A DNA stretch of 39,188 bases from a virus: positions 1 to 39,188 of the IMG/VR virus record IMGVR_UViG_3300024999_000221; one strand, 5' to 3'. Shown here piece by piece: positions 11,709-19,802 of this stretch (position 1 is the first letter of the stretch; every line of letters starts with the position of its first letter). The translations under genes were made by a program, and so were the position numbers. The notes under the pieces were generated by a model. It was not told the DNA's origin. It did no database searches and worked only from the letters and a program-made list of their open reading frames with translations.

Positions 11709-13166
11709 TTATTCTATGACTTTATATTTCATTCCGCTTGAAGTCGCACCTTCAAGAATTATTTTGCCCCCAGTTTCATTTAATAGTTCATCAACAGATT
11801 GATATGCGTTGCCAGACGCTTTTCTTAATGCTGAATACACAAGGTCTCTATTGGCTTTTTTGCTTGCTAAAACTTCATCAGAATCTCCCGCTTGCGGAAG
11901 ATATTGCTGTCTTGCTTCAACAAACTCCGAATTGGCGATAACTGCGCCGGATTCTCGGCGGAGTTTCGCGTTGATAAAGTTTCTCGCGGCTTGCATATAT
12001 TGCTGAATGTCAGTGCTTTGAAATGCTGAAGGAAGTTTAAGTTGCGCGGCAAACGAAATATAATTCATATTTTTAATAGAATCCTGCAATGATTCAATCA
12101 TCGGGTTTGCCTGTTCTATTCTTGCGGCATACTCTGACACAGTTTGTTGGGCTTGTGTGGGAGCTTTTATATTTTGTTCTTTAAGCCAATTAGCGTAAGT
12201 TCCAGGTTTGCCCGCAAGTTCCCATTCTTGATAACTGACCGGCGGTTTATAGGTATCTTCTTTCTCCATTTCTTGTTTCTTTAAAGCATAGTTCACCCCA
12301 AACTGTCTTTTATCTTCTTCAAATTTCTTTTGAGCTAAGTCTTGAGAAAATTGCTGTTGTTTAATATCCCCCCGTATTTTTTCAAACTCCAATTCTTGTT
12401 TTTTCAATTCAATGTCTTTTTGGTCTTTTTGGGCATTCATTGCTTCAGCCAATACTTGCGTCGGCACGCCGGCTTGCATCGCGGTCTGCGCCAGTTGCGT
12501 TTGAGCTGAAGGGCTTAATTGATCCCAACCCATTCCGTCAAATTGTTGTAAAATCGTCCCGAATACTTGTCGGGCATTATCCGATAGTTTTAAAGAATAA
12601 TCCAAAATACTTTGATTTATTCTCTGTTGGTTTTCTTCAATCTTTTGTATCCGGTCAAGGTCTGTTTCAGCGAATCCAAGAACCGCTTTTGCTTTAGCCA
12701 TTATTCCTTCCCGTTTGGCGAATTCAAAACCTAACGCTTTTTGTTTGCTTTCCAGTTGAGCCAAAACATCTCCCCGTTCCAGTTGGGCTTGTCTTTGTAA
12801 AGCAGATTGCTGACCGGTGATAAGAGGCATAGCGATTCTTTGCTGTTCAATGTTTAAAAGTCCTTTCTGCTCGCTTTGGCGAAGGTTTGACAGTTCGGTT
12901 TCTAAATCTATTGATTCCTGTTGAAGCTGTTGCTCCCGCGCGGTCTGTTGGAATGAAGTCAGATATTCCTGCCGTCTTTGCTGGAGTTCATTTTCTATTC
13001 TTTGCCTGTCGGCCGAAGGAGGCCGGTTGAAAAAGTCCGGCGTGATGACATCGGGAATGTTGATGGCCGGATAAGTTGGTTGAGGAACTGCGGGAACTGC
13101 TCCATTTTTTTCTTGGAGTTGAGTCTGTCCGCCGCCTTCTCGGTTGATTGGAAGTATTTCTGCCAT
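11709..13166 (-). CDS. Coiled-coil, Gln-rich ejection or internal virion protein, 485 aa
   Basis: The N-terminal ~60 residues are Pro-rich. Residues ~50-330 are a long Gln/Glu/Lys coiled coil. The C-terminal ~130 residues (QYMQAARNFINAKLRRESG) form a more ordered helical part that I have seen in podovirus-like internal proteins. It would form the second component of the ejection machinery with the following gene, from which it is separated by one base. No peptidase or transglycosylase motif is visible. Confidence 0.5.
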   Translation of the reverse strand: MAEILPINREGGGQTQLQEKNGAVPAVPQPTYPAINIPDVITPDFFNRPPSADRQRIENELQQRRQEYLTSFQQTAREQQLQQESIDLETELSNLRQSEQKGLLNIEQQRIAMPLITGQQSALQRQAQLERGDVLAQLESKQKALGFEFAKREGIMAKAKAVLGFAETDLDRIQKIEENQQRINQSILDYSLKLSDNARQVFGTILQQFDGMGWDQLSPSAQTQLAQTAMQAGVPTQVLAEAMNAQKDQKDIELKKQELEFEKIRGDIKQQQFSQDLAQKKFEEDKRQFGVNYALKKQEMEKEDTYKPPVSYQEWELAGKPGTYANWLKEQNIKAPTQAQQTVSEYAARIEQANPMIESLQDSIKNMNYISFAAQLKLPSAFQSTDIQQYMQAARNFINAKLRRESGAVIANSEFVEARQQYLPQAGDSDEVLASKKANRDLVYSALRKASGNAYQSVDELLNETGGKIILEGATSSGMKYKVIE

Positions 13167-13185
13167 ATGTTTATTTTAACGTTTA

Positions 13186-13419
13186 TTATGTTCCAGTGGA
13201 ATATCGCCACGCGCCATTATCTCTGTCATACCAATAAAAGCGATAAGTCGCGCCGGAAGTATAAATCGCGAATTGTTCGCTGAATTTTCTGGGTGTCCAA
13301 GTTGGAACCGCTGATACTGTCGGAATAAGTCCGACTAAATCTCTGAAATCGGTTTGTTTAATTTCTTCAAATTTCGGTTCCTGATATTCTGTTTTATAAC
13401 TCGTTTGTTTTTGTTCCAT
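13186..13419 (-). CDS. Small tail-module protein, 77 aa
   Basis: The N-terminus is charged and extended (MEQKQTSYKTEYQEPKFEEI). The C-terminal part is beta-rich with many aromatics (YRFYWYDRDNGAWRYS). It overlaps the preceding tail-protein gene by 26 bases. It is probably a minor virion component, from position only. Confidence 0.5.
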   Translation of the reverse strand: MEQKQTSYKTEYQEPKFEEIKQTDFRDLVGLIPTVSAVPTWTPRKFSEQFAIYTSGATYRFYWYDRDNGAWRYSTGT

Positions 13420-14821
13420 AAAGAATTACATCTTTGATTTTTACATTGCCCGCTATGCCGGAAACTGAAAAAGTAAATCGCACTTCGTGTCCTCTTAATT
13501 CAAGCGGGAAAAACGCTCTGGGCACGGCGCCTAATCCGGTAAAAGTCGGATTGATATTTTGAGTGAAAGCGCTTGTGCCGTCATATCCTTCTACGGTAAT
13601 CGTCATATCATCTCCTGACGCAAGCCGCGTCCCGAAATTTATTCTAATGCCGGTAATTTGATAAACGTCTTTTAAATCTATCCAGTGGGTAATCGCATTG
13701 TTTAAATCATTCACATTCCCACCCGATAATAAACTGGCCGTATATGTTTTTGAATCATTGCCCGCGATGTAAATTTTTCCGTATGAAGCATTAGAATTAA
13801 GTGCGTTAATTGTTGTCGCCCGCAAAGCAAAACTTAATGGTTGGGAATATGCTTTTGGAATCCGCGAGTTTAATCTTCCATACATATTGATGTCTTTCGC
13901 TCCCCACATCACCGCGTCCCCGACTTGCGTTATAGCGTTATACCCATTGACATTAACCGTATGATTTGAATCAAGGTCTAAAATTTTTACGGGCGAAGTA
14001 GAAAAATTAAAAGCATACAGGGTGTTGCTACAAATGGCATAAAATATATTCCCCACTCTTTGAATCGCTTGAATGCTCGGTTCGGGAATAAACCATTCTT
14101 TATTCCAAGAAGGAGAAAATCCATCCCAGAAAACTACTTTGGTCGTCCCGCCTAACGTCTGGGAGGCGGTCTGGGTTGAAACGCCGACCACCAGATGATA
14201 ATCATCATCAGATAAACATTTAACGGTATATTCGGGGTCAAAATCCAAAACATTCAAATTAGCCGCTCCCAATGCTCCTGTGCCCGGGAGTGAAGCTGGC
14301 ACAAGTTTTCCCACCGTAGACACATTCCCGAACCAAAAAGTTTGCGCCCAATAATGCACGGGTCTGATTGTGGTGGAAGTTAATGCCGTCCAAAAAGCAT
14401 CGGTATAAGTTGACGCTAAATCATATCGGCCTATCTGCGTTTCTTGAAAATAGTAAAAGTATTCCGTCCCTCCGCCTTTGGAAAAGAACCCGTTTTGGAT
14501 ATTAACTCCCCGATTGCTTTTAACCGTAACCGCGTCGTTTGAAAGAGCTATGGAATAAATATCTCCCGATGTCCCTAAAGCATACATTTCAGTGCTATTG
14601 CGCGGAACAAAAGCGGTAACCACTTCATCAGCCTCGGCTGAACCTATCTGCGTTGCCGCGGAACCAGTTTGTAAAAGCCCGAAATCATTTGAAGATAAAG
14701 CTGGGTTTACATACGGATTCCAACCTTCCTTTTGATAAAAAATTCCCGCGCCTTCCATATGCCGGCCAATCCCGACACCCGTAATCCAATCCTTAACTCC
14801 AAGTTGTAAGATTTTTTGCAT
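13394..14821 (-). CDS. Tail hub/nozzle-like beta-propeller protein, 475 aa
   Basis: The protein is a series of short beta blades with recurring patterns (MYALGTSGDIYSIAL, YHLVVGVSTQ, NIFYAICSNTLYAFNF, KIYIAGNDSKTYTASL) followed by a C-terminal beta-sandwich (QITGIRINFGTRL, EVRFTFSVSG). This is the architecture of podovirus tail-tube or nozzle proteins (P22 gp10 or T7 gp12 type), which sit below the adaptor. The gene follows the adaptor and fibre genes. The exact equivalent is inferred. Confidence 0.5.
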   Translation of the reverse strand: MQKILQLGVKDWITGVGIGRHMEGAGIFYQKEGWNPYVNPALSSNDFGLLQTGSAATQIGSAEADEVVTAFVPRNSTEMYALGTSGDIYSIALSNDAVTVKSNRGVNIQNGFFSKGGGTEYFYYFQETQIGRYDLASTYTDAFWTALTSTTIRPVHYWAQTFWFGNVSTVGKLVPASLPGTGALGAANLNVLDFDPEYTVKCLSDDDYHLVVGVSTQTASQTLGGTTKVVFWDGFSPSWNKEWFIPEPSIQAIQRVGNIFYAICSNTLYAFNFSTSPVKILDLDSNHTVNVNGYNAITQVGDAVMWGAKDINMYGRLNSRIPKAYSQPLSFALRATTINALNSNASYGKIYIAGNDSKTYTASLLSGGNVNDLNNAITHWIDLKDVYQITGIRINFGTRLASGDDMTITVEGYDGTSAFTQNINPTFTGLGAVPRAFFPLELRGHEVRFTFSVSGIAGNVKIKDVILYGTKTNEL

Positions 14822-14822
14822 T

Positions 14823-15503
14823 TTAAATTATAATTATTTGAGGGATGAAAGAACACTCCGAATTATCATCAGTGAAAGTCGTTGAAGCATCCGTCCCGTC
14901 CATATGAGCCATTAAGACTGTGTATGTATCATTATTAATATCGCAAGCGTAAGCAGAAGTCTCGGGAGTAAAATTGGCTGTCCAGCGAGCGATGCCTTTT
15001 GAAACGCGGAACTCGTCAATCCAGCCATTTAATGGTTCGGCTGGCGTGGGGTGGTCTCCTATTCCAAAATTACTCTGATTATAATTAGTGCTGTTGGTAA
15101 CTTCGGCTTTTTTCACGCCATCAACGAATCCTCTTAGCGTAGTCCCGCTTCTTGTTACTGCGATATGATACCAAGTGTTTAATGAAAAAAGACTGGCTAC
15201 GGTGAAAACAGTCCCTTCGGTTATTGAATAAAAAGTAAATCCCGCGTCAGCATTAGTGCCTATGTTAAATCCTGTTCCGCCATCTCTTTGCGACCACCAA
15301 GTTTCATAATTGACAAAAGCGGAATTGTGTCTAACCCAAAAATCTATCGTGAAGTCCCCTGTTCCGAAAGCATCCGAACCTAACGCTCCAGTCACATAAT
15401 CTCCTGTTCCGTCAAACAATCCCGAAGCCCCGCCAAATTTACTTTGAGCGGTGTCTATTTGAGCATCCCCGTTTGCTGTTAAAGTTTTAGCAGTTCGCGC
15501 CAT
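14823..15503 (-). CDS. LamG/concanavalin-like carbohydrate-binding virion protein, 226 aa
   Basis: The LamG/ConA-like jelly-roll pattern is clear: GASGLFDGTGDYV, FTIDFWVR, WYHIAVTRSG, LRGFVDGVKK, GWIDEFRVSKGIARW. Such domains in phage tails usually bind surface glycans of the host. It lies between a fibre-like protein and the hub protein, so it is a likely receptor-binding component. The final ~30 residues are outside the domain (hydrophobic IPQIIII end). Confidence 0.75.
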   Translation of the reverse strand: MARTAKTLTANGDAQIDTAQSKFGGASGLFDGTGDYVTGALGSDAFGTGDFTIDFWVRHNSAFVNYETWWSQRDGGTGFNIGTNADAGFTFYSITEGTVFTVASLFSLNTWYHIAVTRSGTTLRGFVDGVKKAEVTNSTNYNQSNFGIGDHPTPAEPLNGWIDEFRVSKGIARWTANFTPETSAYACDINNDTYTVLMAHMDGTDASTTFTDDNSECSFIPQIIII

Positions 15504-15504
15504 A

Positions 15505-16257
15505 TTAAGTAAGTCTGATTGCTAAAAATAAAGTCAATCCTTTGGATTTTGTGGTGTGATTCGTATCAATATCCACCGTGATTATTCCCCCAGCCGTTAC
15601 CGCTGTCGTAGTCAATCCGGGGGCTGTTCCTGAATAATCTCTTGTGCTTTTTTCAGTAGAGTCCCATTTCAATTTATTGGTTGTCATTATCGTTGAGCCA
15701 TTTAGATTGACATCCACGATAGCCGTGCCAGTCGTGCCTGCGGTGTCCACATCGGCTTCTATATCTACAATCGTGCCAGTGAAAGGTATGACTAAATCAC
15801 CGCCTACCGCCGCAGTTGCGTCAGCGTCCCAGTCGGTTGCTTTGGCGATAACTCTAAAAAGAATATAGCGGACATTCCTCGCCGAAGCGACAAACTGGTC
15901 AATCGGTATGGCTCGCCCAGTATCCGTGCCTGTGTCTATCTCGGCAGTGGTGGCAAGCTCCACTTTACCGGCCGCAGTCAAAGAAGCGGCCGCCACAATA
16001 TCAGTAACATCGGAGTCCACTGATACAACGCCGGTATCCGCTCGTAAAACACCGGTCAGTCCGACTGGCACAGTTACCGTTCCCGTAAAAGTCGGAGAGG
16101 CTTTTGGCGCTAAATCCGTTGTCAGGTTGGCTTTTGTAATCTTGCGAGTTGAGCCGTTAGCGCTTTGAGTCGTGTCGCTTATATCCACGACAGGAATTAA
16201 ATCTCCGTCTGCTATCGCTCCCGAAGCCGTCAAATTGTATATGCTTGTATCAGCCAT
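15505..16257 (-). CDS. Tail fibre-like protein, 250 aa
   Basis: The N-terminus follows a widespread phage fibre pattern (ASGAIADGDLIPVVDISDTT, then PTFTGTVTVP), with short Thr/Ala/Gly/Val-rich repeats. Cysteine and tryptophan are nearly absent. The C-terminal half is a beta-structured domain (IVDIEADVDTAGTTG). It is probably a trimeric fibre or its adaptor. The gene overlaps the 66-aa repeat protein by one base. Confidence 0.6.
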   Translation of the reverse strand: MADTSIYNLTASGAIADGDLIPVVDISDTTQSANGSTRKITKANLTTDLAPKASPTFTGTVTVPVGLTGVLRADTGVVSVDSDVTDIVAAASLTAAGKVELATTAEIDTGTDTGRAIPIDQFVASARNVRYILFRVIAKATDWDADATAAVGGDLVIPFTGTIVDIEADVDTAGTTGTAIVDVNLNGSTIMTTNKLKWDSTEKSTRDYSGTAPGLTTTAVTAGGIITVDIDTNHTTKSKGLTLFLAIRLT

Positions 16258-16457
16258 TATGTATTGCGCGCTTGATTAGAATAACTGGCGGTGTTTTTTG
16301 ATTGGTTGGAATAACCGGTTAAAGTTTCCATTCTGATTTTGTCTCCACTCTCCATTAAAATCGCGTCTCCGCTTTCCATCAAAATATCGTCAAAAGCAAC
16401 ATTTCTTGTTTGATTAGAATAACTGGCGGTGTTTTTAGTTTGATTGGTGTAAGCCAT
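16257..16457 (-). CDS. Tandem-repeat virion protein, 66 aa
   Basis: The unit YSNQTKNTA / YSNQTRN recurs four times, two at each end, around a central repeat ILMESGD-AILMESGD-KIRMET. The repeat period of 8-9 residues suggests a short beta-fibre or stapling peptide. It is located between adaptor and fibre genes with one-base overlaps. I recall similar NQTKN-type repeat proteins in other phage tail modules, without known function. Confidence 0.6.
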   Translation of the reverse strand: MAYTNQTKNTASYSNQTRNVAFDDILMESGDAILMESGDKIRMETLTGYSNQSKNTASYSNQARNT

Positions 16458-17152
16458 TATGAATAATCCTCCGGGATAATGTTAAATCTCACCCGTTTAT
16501 CGCGGGACTTTTTACCGTAAAAACTTATCAATCCTTTTTGCAAATCCGTAATCTGCGCTTGGAGGTGATTCATTACGGGAAGTCCTTTAGCCAAAGCGTA
16601 ATCGTAAGCCGCGCCCAGAGAGAGGAGGCGATGAAAGGTTGAAGGAAATCCCGGCTCTTGCGTGGTGTCGTTGGCCGTGAAGTAATCCGGCTCGCGCAGG
16701 AAATACACTTTCAAGCCGTTGGTTGAAGCATAACTGGGCGCGGGGTAAAGAAAAATAGAATTGGCTAATTTATCGTAATAAATCGGAGTAGAGGCGGTTT
16801 CAAAAAATTCTCCGAGTGCGATAGAAACATCCTTTTGGTCTAAAGGCTTGAGTAAAATCCAATCCCCCGCGGAATCCTTGCATTCCACGCGAGTGATAGT
16901 GAGAGAAGTCGGTTCGGGATAATCTTGCTGGGAAGCGACCAGATTGATTGTTCCTATGGGCAAATCAGTCTGATTGGTGTCGTCCCATTGCCAATCATCC
17001 TGCGCTTCTAAAATCCACCCGATAACGCGGTTATACCACTCATTGATATTACGGGTTTTTTGAGCGGTGGGATAAGAAGTGGAGTTCGTATTAACTAAAA
17101 AATCTATGTCTTCAACTATGCCTAATTTGTTGGTTGAATCGCTGAATACCAA
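16457..17152 (-). CDS. Head-tail adaptor/connector protein, 231 aa
   Basis: The helical N-terminus (NINEWYNRVIGWILEAQDDW) is followed by LPIGTINLVASQQDYPEP, ITRVECKD, PIYYDKLANSIFLYPAPS, and FHRLLSLGAAYDYALAKG. This order matches P22 gp4/T7 gp11-like adaptor proteins that sit under the portal and recruit the tail. The start is TTG at 17152; there is no in-frame ATG nearby. Transcription from the promoter at 17174-17202 would give a leader of about 15 bases. Confidence 0.65.
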   Translation of the reverse strand: MVFSDSTNKLGIVEDIDFLVNTNSTSYPTAQKTRNINEWYNRVIGWILEAQDDWQWDDTNQTDLPIGTINLVASQQDYPEPTSLTITRVECKDSAGDWILLKPLDQKDVSIALGEFFETASTPIYYDKLANSIFLYPAPSYASTNGLKVYFLREPDYFTANDTTQEPGFPSTFHRLLSLGAAYDYALAKGLPVMNHLQAQITDLQKGLISFYGKKSRDKRVRFNIIPEDYS

Positions 17153-17173
17153 ATTTGCGGTGTTGTTGAACGC

Positions 17174-17202
17174 ATTATAACATTTTCAATATCTCTTTGC
17201 AA
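17174..17202 (-). promoter_or_regulatory. Promoter of the tail unit
   Basis: TTGCAA (17197-17202), 17 bases, perfect TATAAT (17174-17179) with a TGn extension (AATGTTATAATGC). The last 13 bases are identical to those of the promoter at 29556-29584, at the other border of the sugar island. Confidence 0.65.
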
Positions 17203-17244
17203 CCGCCAACTTCCCTCCAACACATTAAAGGTGGTTAGCGGTTG
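17200..17244 (-). other. Inverted repeat at the end of the sugar island
   Basis: CAACCGCCAAC (17200-17210) and GTTAGCGGTTG (17234-17244) pair over 11 positions with one mismatch or wobble. It overlaps the aminotransferase stop and the -35 box of the tail promoter. No T-run follows, so it could mark the end of the island transcript or act as an operator. Confidence 0.4.
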
Positions 17245-18329
17245 CGGTCAGCGGCTGCAAAGAAATCCGCAACTTTCCCCGCGATGTGTTGAATATCTTC
17301 TTTAATTAAAGAAGTATAGGTAGGCAAATAAAATCCCCGTTTTGAAAATTTATGCGCGTTTAATTTTTCGTATTCTTTTTCCACTCCCGCCGGGTGAACT
17401 CCATTGTAATACATCGGTTGCATACTCATCGGTTTAAAATAATGGCGAGTGTCAATTTCGTTCTTTTTCAAGTAAACCATTAAATCATCTTTATGTTCTT
17501 CGGGAACTAAAATATCATACACCCAGAGCATTTTTCTTTTAGGCATTATGGTTACTTGTTTAATGTCTTTAAACGCTTCGTCATACCATTCTTCAATCCG
17601 CGCTCTTTTGGCAAGGAATTCGTCAAGCCGTTCCAGTTGCGCGCAAAGTATGGCGGCTTGGAAGTTAGTCAGCCGATAATTAAATCCCAATTCTTTATGC
17701 AGAAAAGTATGATTGAGGTCAAAAGCCATATTTTTCAAATATCGCAATCGTTCTTCCAAATATGGATTATCGGTAATACAAATCCCTCCTTCCCCTGAAG
17801 TTAAAATCTTATTGGCAAAGAAAGCGTAACAGGCTATGTCTCCGCTCGGCTTATGCCCGTGAGCCAGCGCGGCGTCTTCTATGACCCGCAAGTTGTATTT
17901 AGCGGCGATTTTCATAATCGCGTCCATATTGGCTATTCTGCCGAATATATGAACGGGTATGATGGCTTTTGTTTTTTTGGTGATTTTCGCTTCAATCTTA
18001 TCCACATCAATTAAGAGATTGTCATCGCAATCCACGAATACCGGAGTAGCTTTGTTGTAAGTAACCGCCCAAGCGGTGGCGACCATAGTGAATTCCGGCA
18101 CAATTACCTCATCACCTTCGCCGATGCTTAAAGCGGCTACCGCCAAAGCTAACGCGGTCGTTCCTGAAGTCGTCCCCACTCCGTATTTCCGACCGTGCCG
18201 TTCAGCGAAACCTTCTTCAAACAAATCGCAAAATTTTCCGTGCCAAGAGACTTCATTTTTCTCAATCGCTTCTAAAATATATTTTTTTTCATTGCCCGTT
18301 AAATCGGGTTTGGCTATTTCGTATTTCAT
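17235..18329 (-). CDS. PLP-dependent sugar aminotransferase (DegT/DnrJ/EryC1/StrS), probable GDP-perosamine synthase type, 364 aa
   Basis: The family pattern is complete: TSGTTAL (54-60), FTMVATAWAV (80-89), EDAALAHG (151-158), and FFANKILTSGEGG with the PLP lysine at K174. Lysine here indicates transamination; ColD-type dehydratases carry histidine. Length is normal. With a GDP-mannose dehydratase gene two genes upstream, the likely substrate is GDP-4-keto-6-deoxymannose and the product GDP-perosamine. The substrate is inferred from context. It is the last gene of the sugar island. Confidence 0.85.
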   Translation of the reverse strand: MKYEIAKPDLTGNEKKYILEAIEKNEVSWHGKFCDLFEEGFAERHGRKYGVGTTSGTTALALAVAALSIGEGDEVIVPEFTMVATAWAVTYNKATPVFVDCDDNLLIDVDKIEAKITKKTKAIIPVHIFGRIANMDAIMKIAAKYNLRVIEDAALAHGHKPSGDIACYAFFANKILTSGEGGICITDNPYLEERLRYLKNMAFDLNHTFLHKELGFNYRLTNFQAAILCAQLERLDEFLAKRARIEEWYDEAFKDIKQVTIMPKRKMLWVYDILVPEEHKDDLMVYLKKNEIDTRHYFKPMSMQPMYYNGVHPAGVEKEYEKLNAHKFSKRGFYLPTYTSLIKEDIQHIAGKVADFFAAADRNR

Positions 18330-18343
18330 AAATTTTATAGAAA

Positions 18344-18363
18344 GCCCGTATTAGGAGACGGGC
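18344..18363 (-). terminator. Short hairpin before the aminotransferase gene
   Basis: GCCCGT/ACGGGC with an 8-base loop, followed on the minus strand by TTTCTAT. It could be a weak or partial terminator inside the island, or a leader hairpin 15 bases before the ATG. Confidence 0.4.
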
Positions 18364-18387
18364 GGCTCTTTTAGAAATTAACTCCTT

Positions 18388-18402
18388 AAAAATGTGCTAA
18401 TC
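18388..18402 (-). repeat. 15-bp direct repeat, copy 1
   Basis: AAAAATGTGCTAATC is identical to 18444-18458. This copy spans the stop codon of the 51-aa gene. Confidence 0.7.
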
Positions 18403-18552
18403 TGACCAGTATTTATGGTCGTAAACTATCTCCATATATCCGCAAAAATGTGCTAATCGCATATAAAGAGCTTTAATAATTTCCTGTTTGTCCCGCATAC
18501 CGACCGGCACTTCAATCAAGACTCTGATAAGGTCATACTTCGTATCTTCCAT
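18397..18552 (-). CDS. Small hypothetical protein, 51 aa
   Basis: The frame begins MEDTKYDLIRVLIEVPVGMR and ends FCGYMEIVYDHKYWSD. It starts within the last codons of the upstream gene, overlapping it by 20 bases, and fills most of the 200-base gap before the aminotransferase. It contains one copy of a 15-bp repeat and ends in the second. The function is unknown. Confidence 0.5.
   Translation of the reverse strand: MEDTKYDLIRVLIEVPVGMRDKQEIIKALYMRLAHFCGYMEIVYDHKYWSD
18444..18458 (-). repeat. 15-bp direct repeat, copy 2
   Basis: Identical to 18388-18402 and 56 bases away. Here it lies inside the 51-aa gene (codons for RLAHF). Confidence 0.7.
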
Positions 18553-18769
18553 CGGACACCTCCTCTCTTAATTGTCTTAAATGTTTTAGATATTTTATCA
18601 CAAAGTCTTTTTTCTTCAAACTTTCCAAGTGTTGTTTTCTGACTTCATCTTTCGGGTTTAAAATCGTTTCACTTTGCATATATCGGCATAATGCTTCCGT
18701 TCCAACGATAATCTGTTCGTGTTTGATTATCTCGTTATCAAGAAAGATTAGCAAGTTTTCTTTGTTCAT
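18533..18769 (-). CDS. Small helical hypothetical protein, 78 aa
   Basis: The protein is all-helical by eye (MNKENLLIFLDNEIIKHEQI; KYLKHLRQLREEV), with no known domain. Its start lies inside the end of the interrupted gmd gene (overlap 32 bases) and its end overlaps the 51-aa gene. It has no evident link to sugar metabolism. Confidence 0.5.
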   Translation of the reverse strand: MNKENLLIFLDNEIIKHEQIIVGTEALCRYMQSETILNPKDEVRKQHLESLKKKDFVIKYLKHLRQLREEVSDGRYEV

Positions 18770-19748
18770 CTAAATCGTGTTGAACCATTATGGCGATTAA
18801 CTCTTTAAATCGCGTTTTTGGCTCAAAATTTAATTCTTGGCGGGCTTTAGCGTTATCAGCTCTTAAAATATCCACTTCGGCGGGACGATATAAAGAAGGG
18901 TCGGAAATCACGTAATCTTTCCAGTTTAAATCAACCAGATTAAACGCCTCATTGACCCATTCTTCAACCGTGTGAGTTTCACCCGTGCCTATCACATAGT
19001 CATCGGGTTTGTCTTTTTGAAGCATTGCCCACATTGCCTCCGCGTATTCTTTGGCGTAACCCCAGTCCCTTTTGGCTTCTAAATTTCCCAGTCGCAGTTC
19101 TTTCTGAAGCCCCAGTTTAATTCTCGCCGCAGCCTTAGTAACTTTGCGGTCTAAATAATCATCGCCTCTCCGTTCCGAAGCGTGATTGAAAAGTATCCCG
19201 TTGCAAGCGAATAGCCCGTGCATTTCTCTGTATTTTTTAACCGCTTGAAAGCCGACATACTTGCCTATGGCATAAGGACTCTGCGGATTAAATCTTGTGT
19301 TCTCATTCTGGGGAGTTTCTTCAACTTTCCCGAATAATTCCGAAGTGGATGCTTGATAAAATCTCGCGTTGGGTTTCTCTCGTTTAATAATTTCCAATAA
19401 ACGGATAACCGCCGTGCCGTTCGTTTCTATGGAGTATTCAGGCATTAAAAAACTCTCCATCACATCGGCTTGCGCCGCCAGATTATAAACTTCATCCGGC
19501 TGGACTTCTTTGATAATTCTTTGAAGCGAAGAAGCGTCTCCCAAATCACCGGAATGCAAAAATAATTTCTTTCGGTAGATATTTTCATCGCGGACTAAAT
19601 GGATTATGTTCCGCAAATTATGGTATCCCGAAGAAACACGGCGGACTAATCCGTGAACTTCATATCCTTTAGAGAGCAATAGTTCGGTCAAAAAAGAACC
19701 GTCTTACTATTGCCCGCCAATGCCGGTAATAAAAGCCGTTTTAGACAT
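18738..19748 (-). pseudogene. gmd: GDP-mannose 4,6-dehydratase interrupted by two in-frame stops
   Basis: The frame from ATG 19748 reads MSKTAFITGIGGQ, then TAG TAA, then DGSFLTELLLSKGYEVHG and a full-length C-terminal part. Against the usual GITGQDGS, exactly six bases (TAGTAA, 19704-19709) are inserted in phase inside the NAD(P)-binding loop. All else looks intact: ASTSELFG, SPYAIGKYVG (active-site Y-x3-K), NGILFNHASERRG, and RPAEVDILRAD. The intact enzyme makes GDP-4-keto-6-deoxymannose, the substrate expected for the aminotransferase. A restart at TTG 19691 would lack the first strand and the glycine-rich loop. It is either inactivated, read through, or a sequence error. Confidence 0.85.
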
Positions 19749-19781
19749 TAGCGGTTTGAGGAAAACATTTATAGGTGAATT

Positions 19782-19801
19782 TCCCAGATATATCTCTGGG
19801 A
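19782..19801 (-). other. Hairpin between methyltransferase and gmd
   Basis: TCCCAGA/TCTGGGA with a 6-base loop, two bases after the methyltransferase stop. There is no T-run, so it may be a processing or stability element. Confidence 0.35.
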
Positions 19802-19802
19802 G

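Noticed and set aside
17200-17244. Rho-independent terminator at the end of the sugar island
   Set aside because: The inverted repeat is convincing but no T-run follows on either strand, so it is listed only as an inverted repeat.
19704-19709. Alternative genetic code reading TAG/TAA as sense
   Set aside because: Both codons are used as ordinary stops at the expected ends of many genes here, and no suppressor tRNA is visible.
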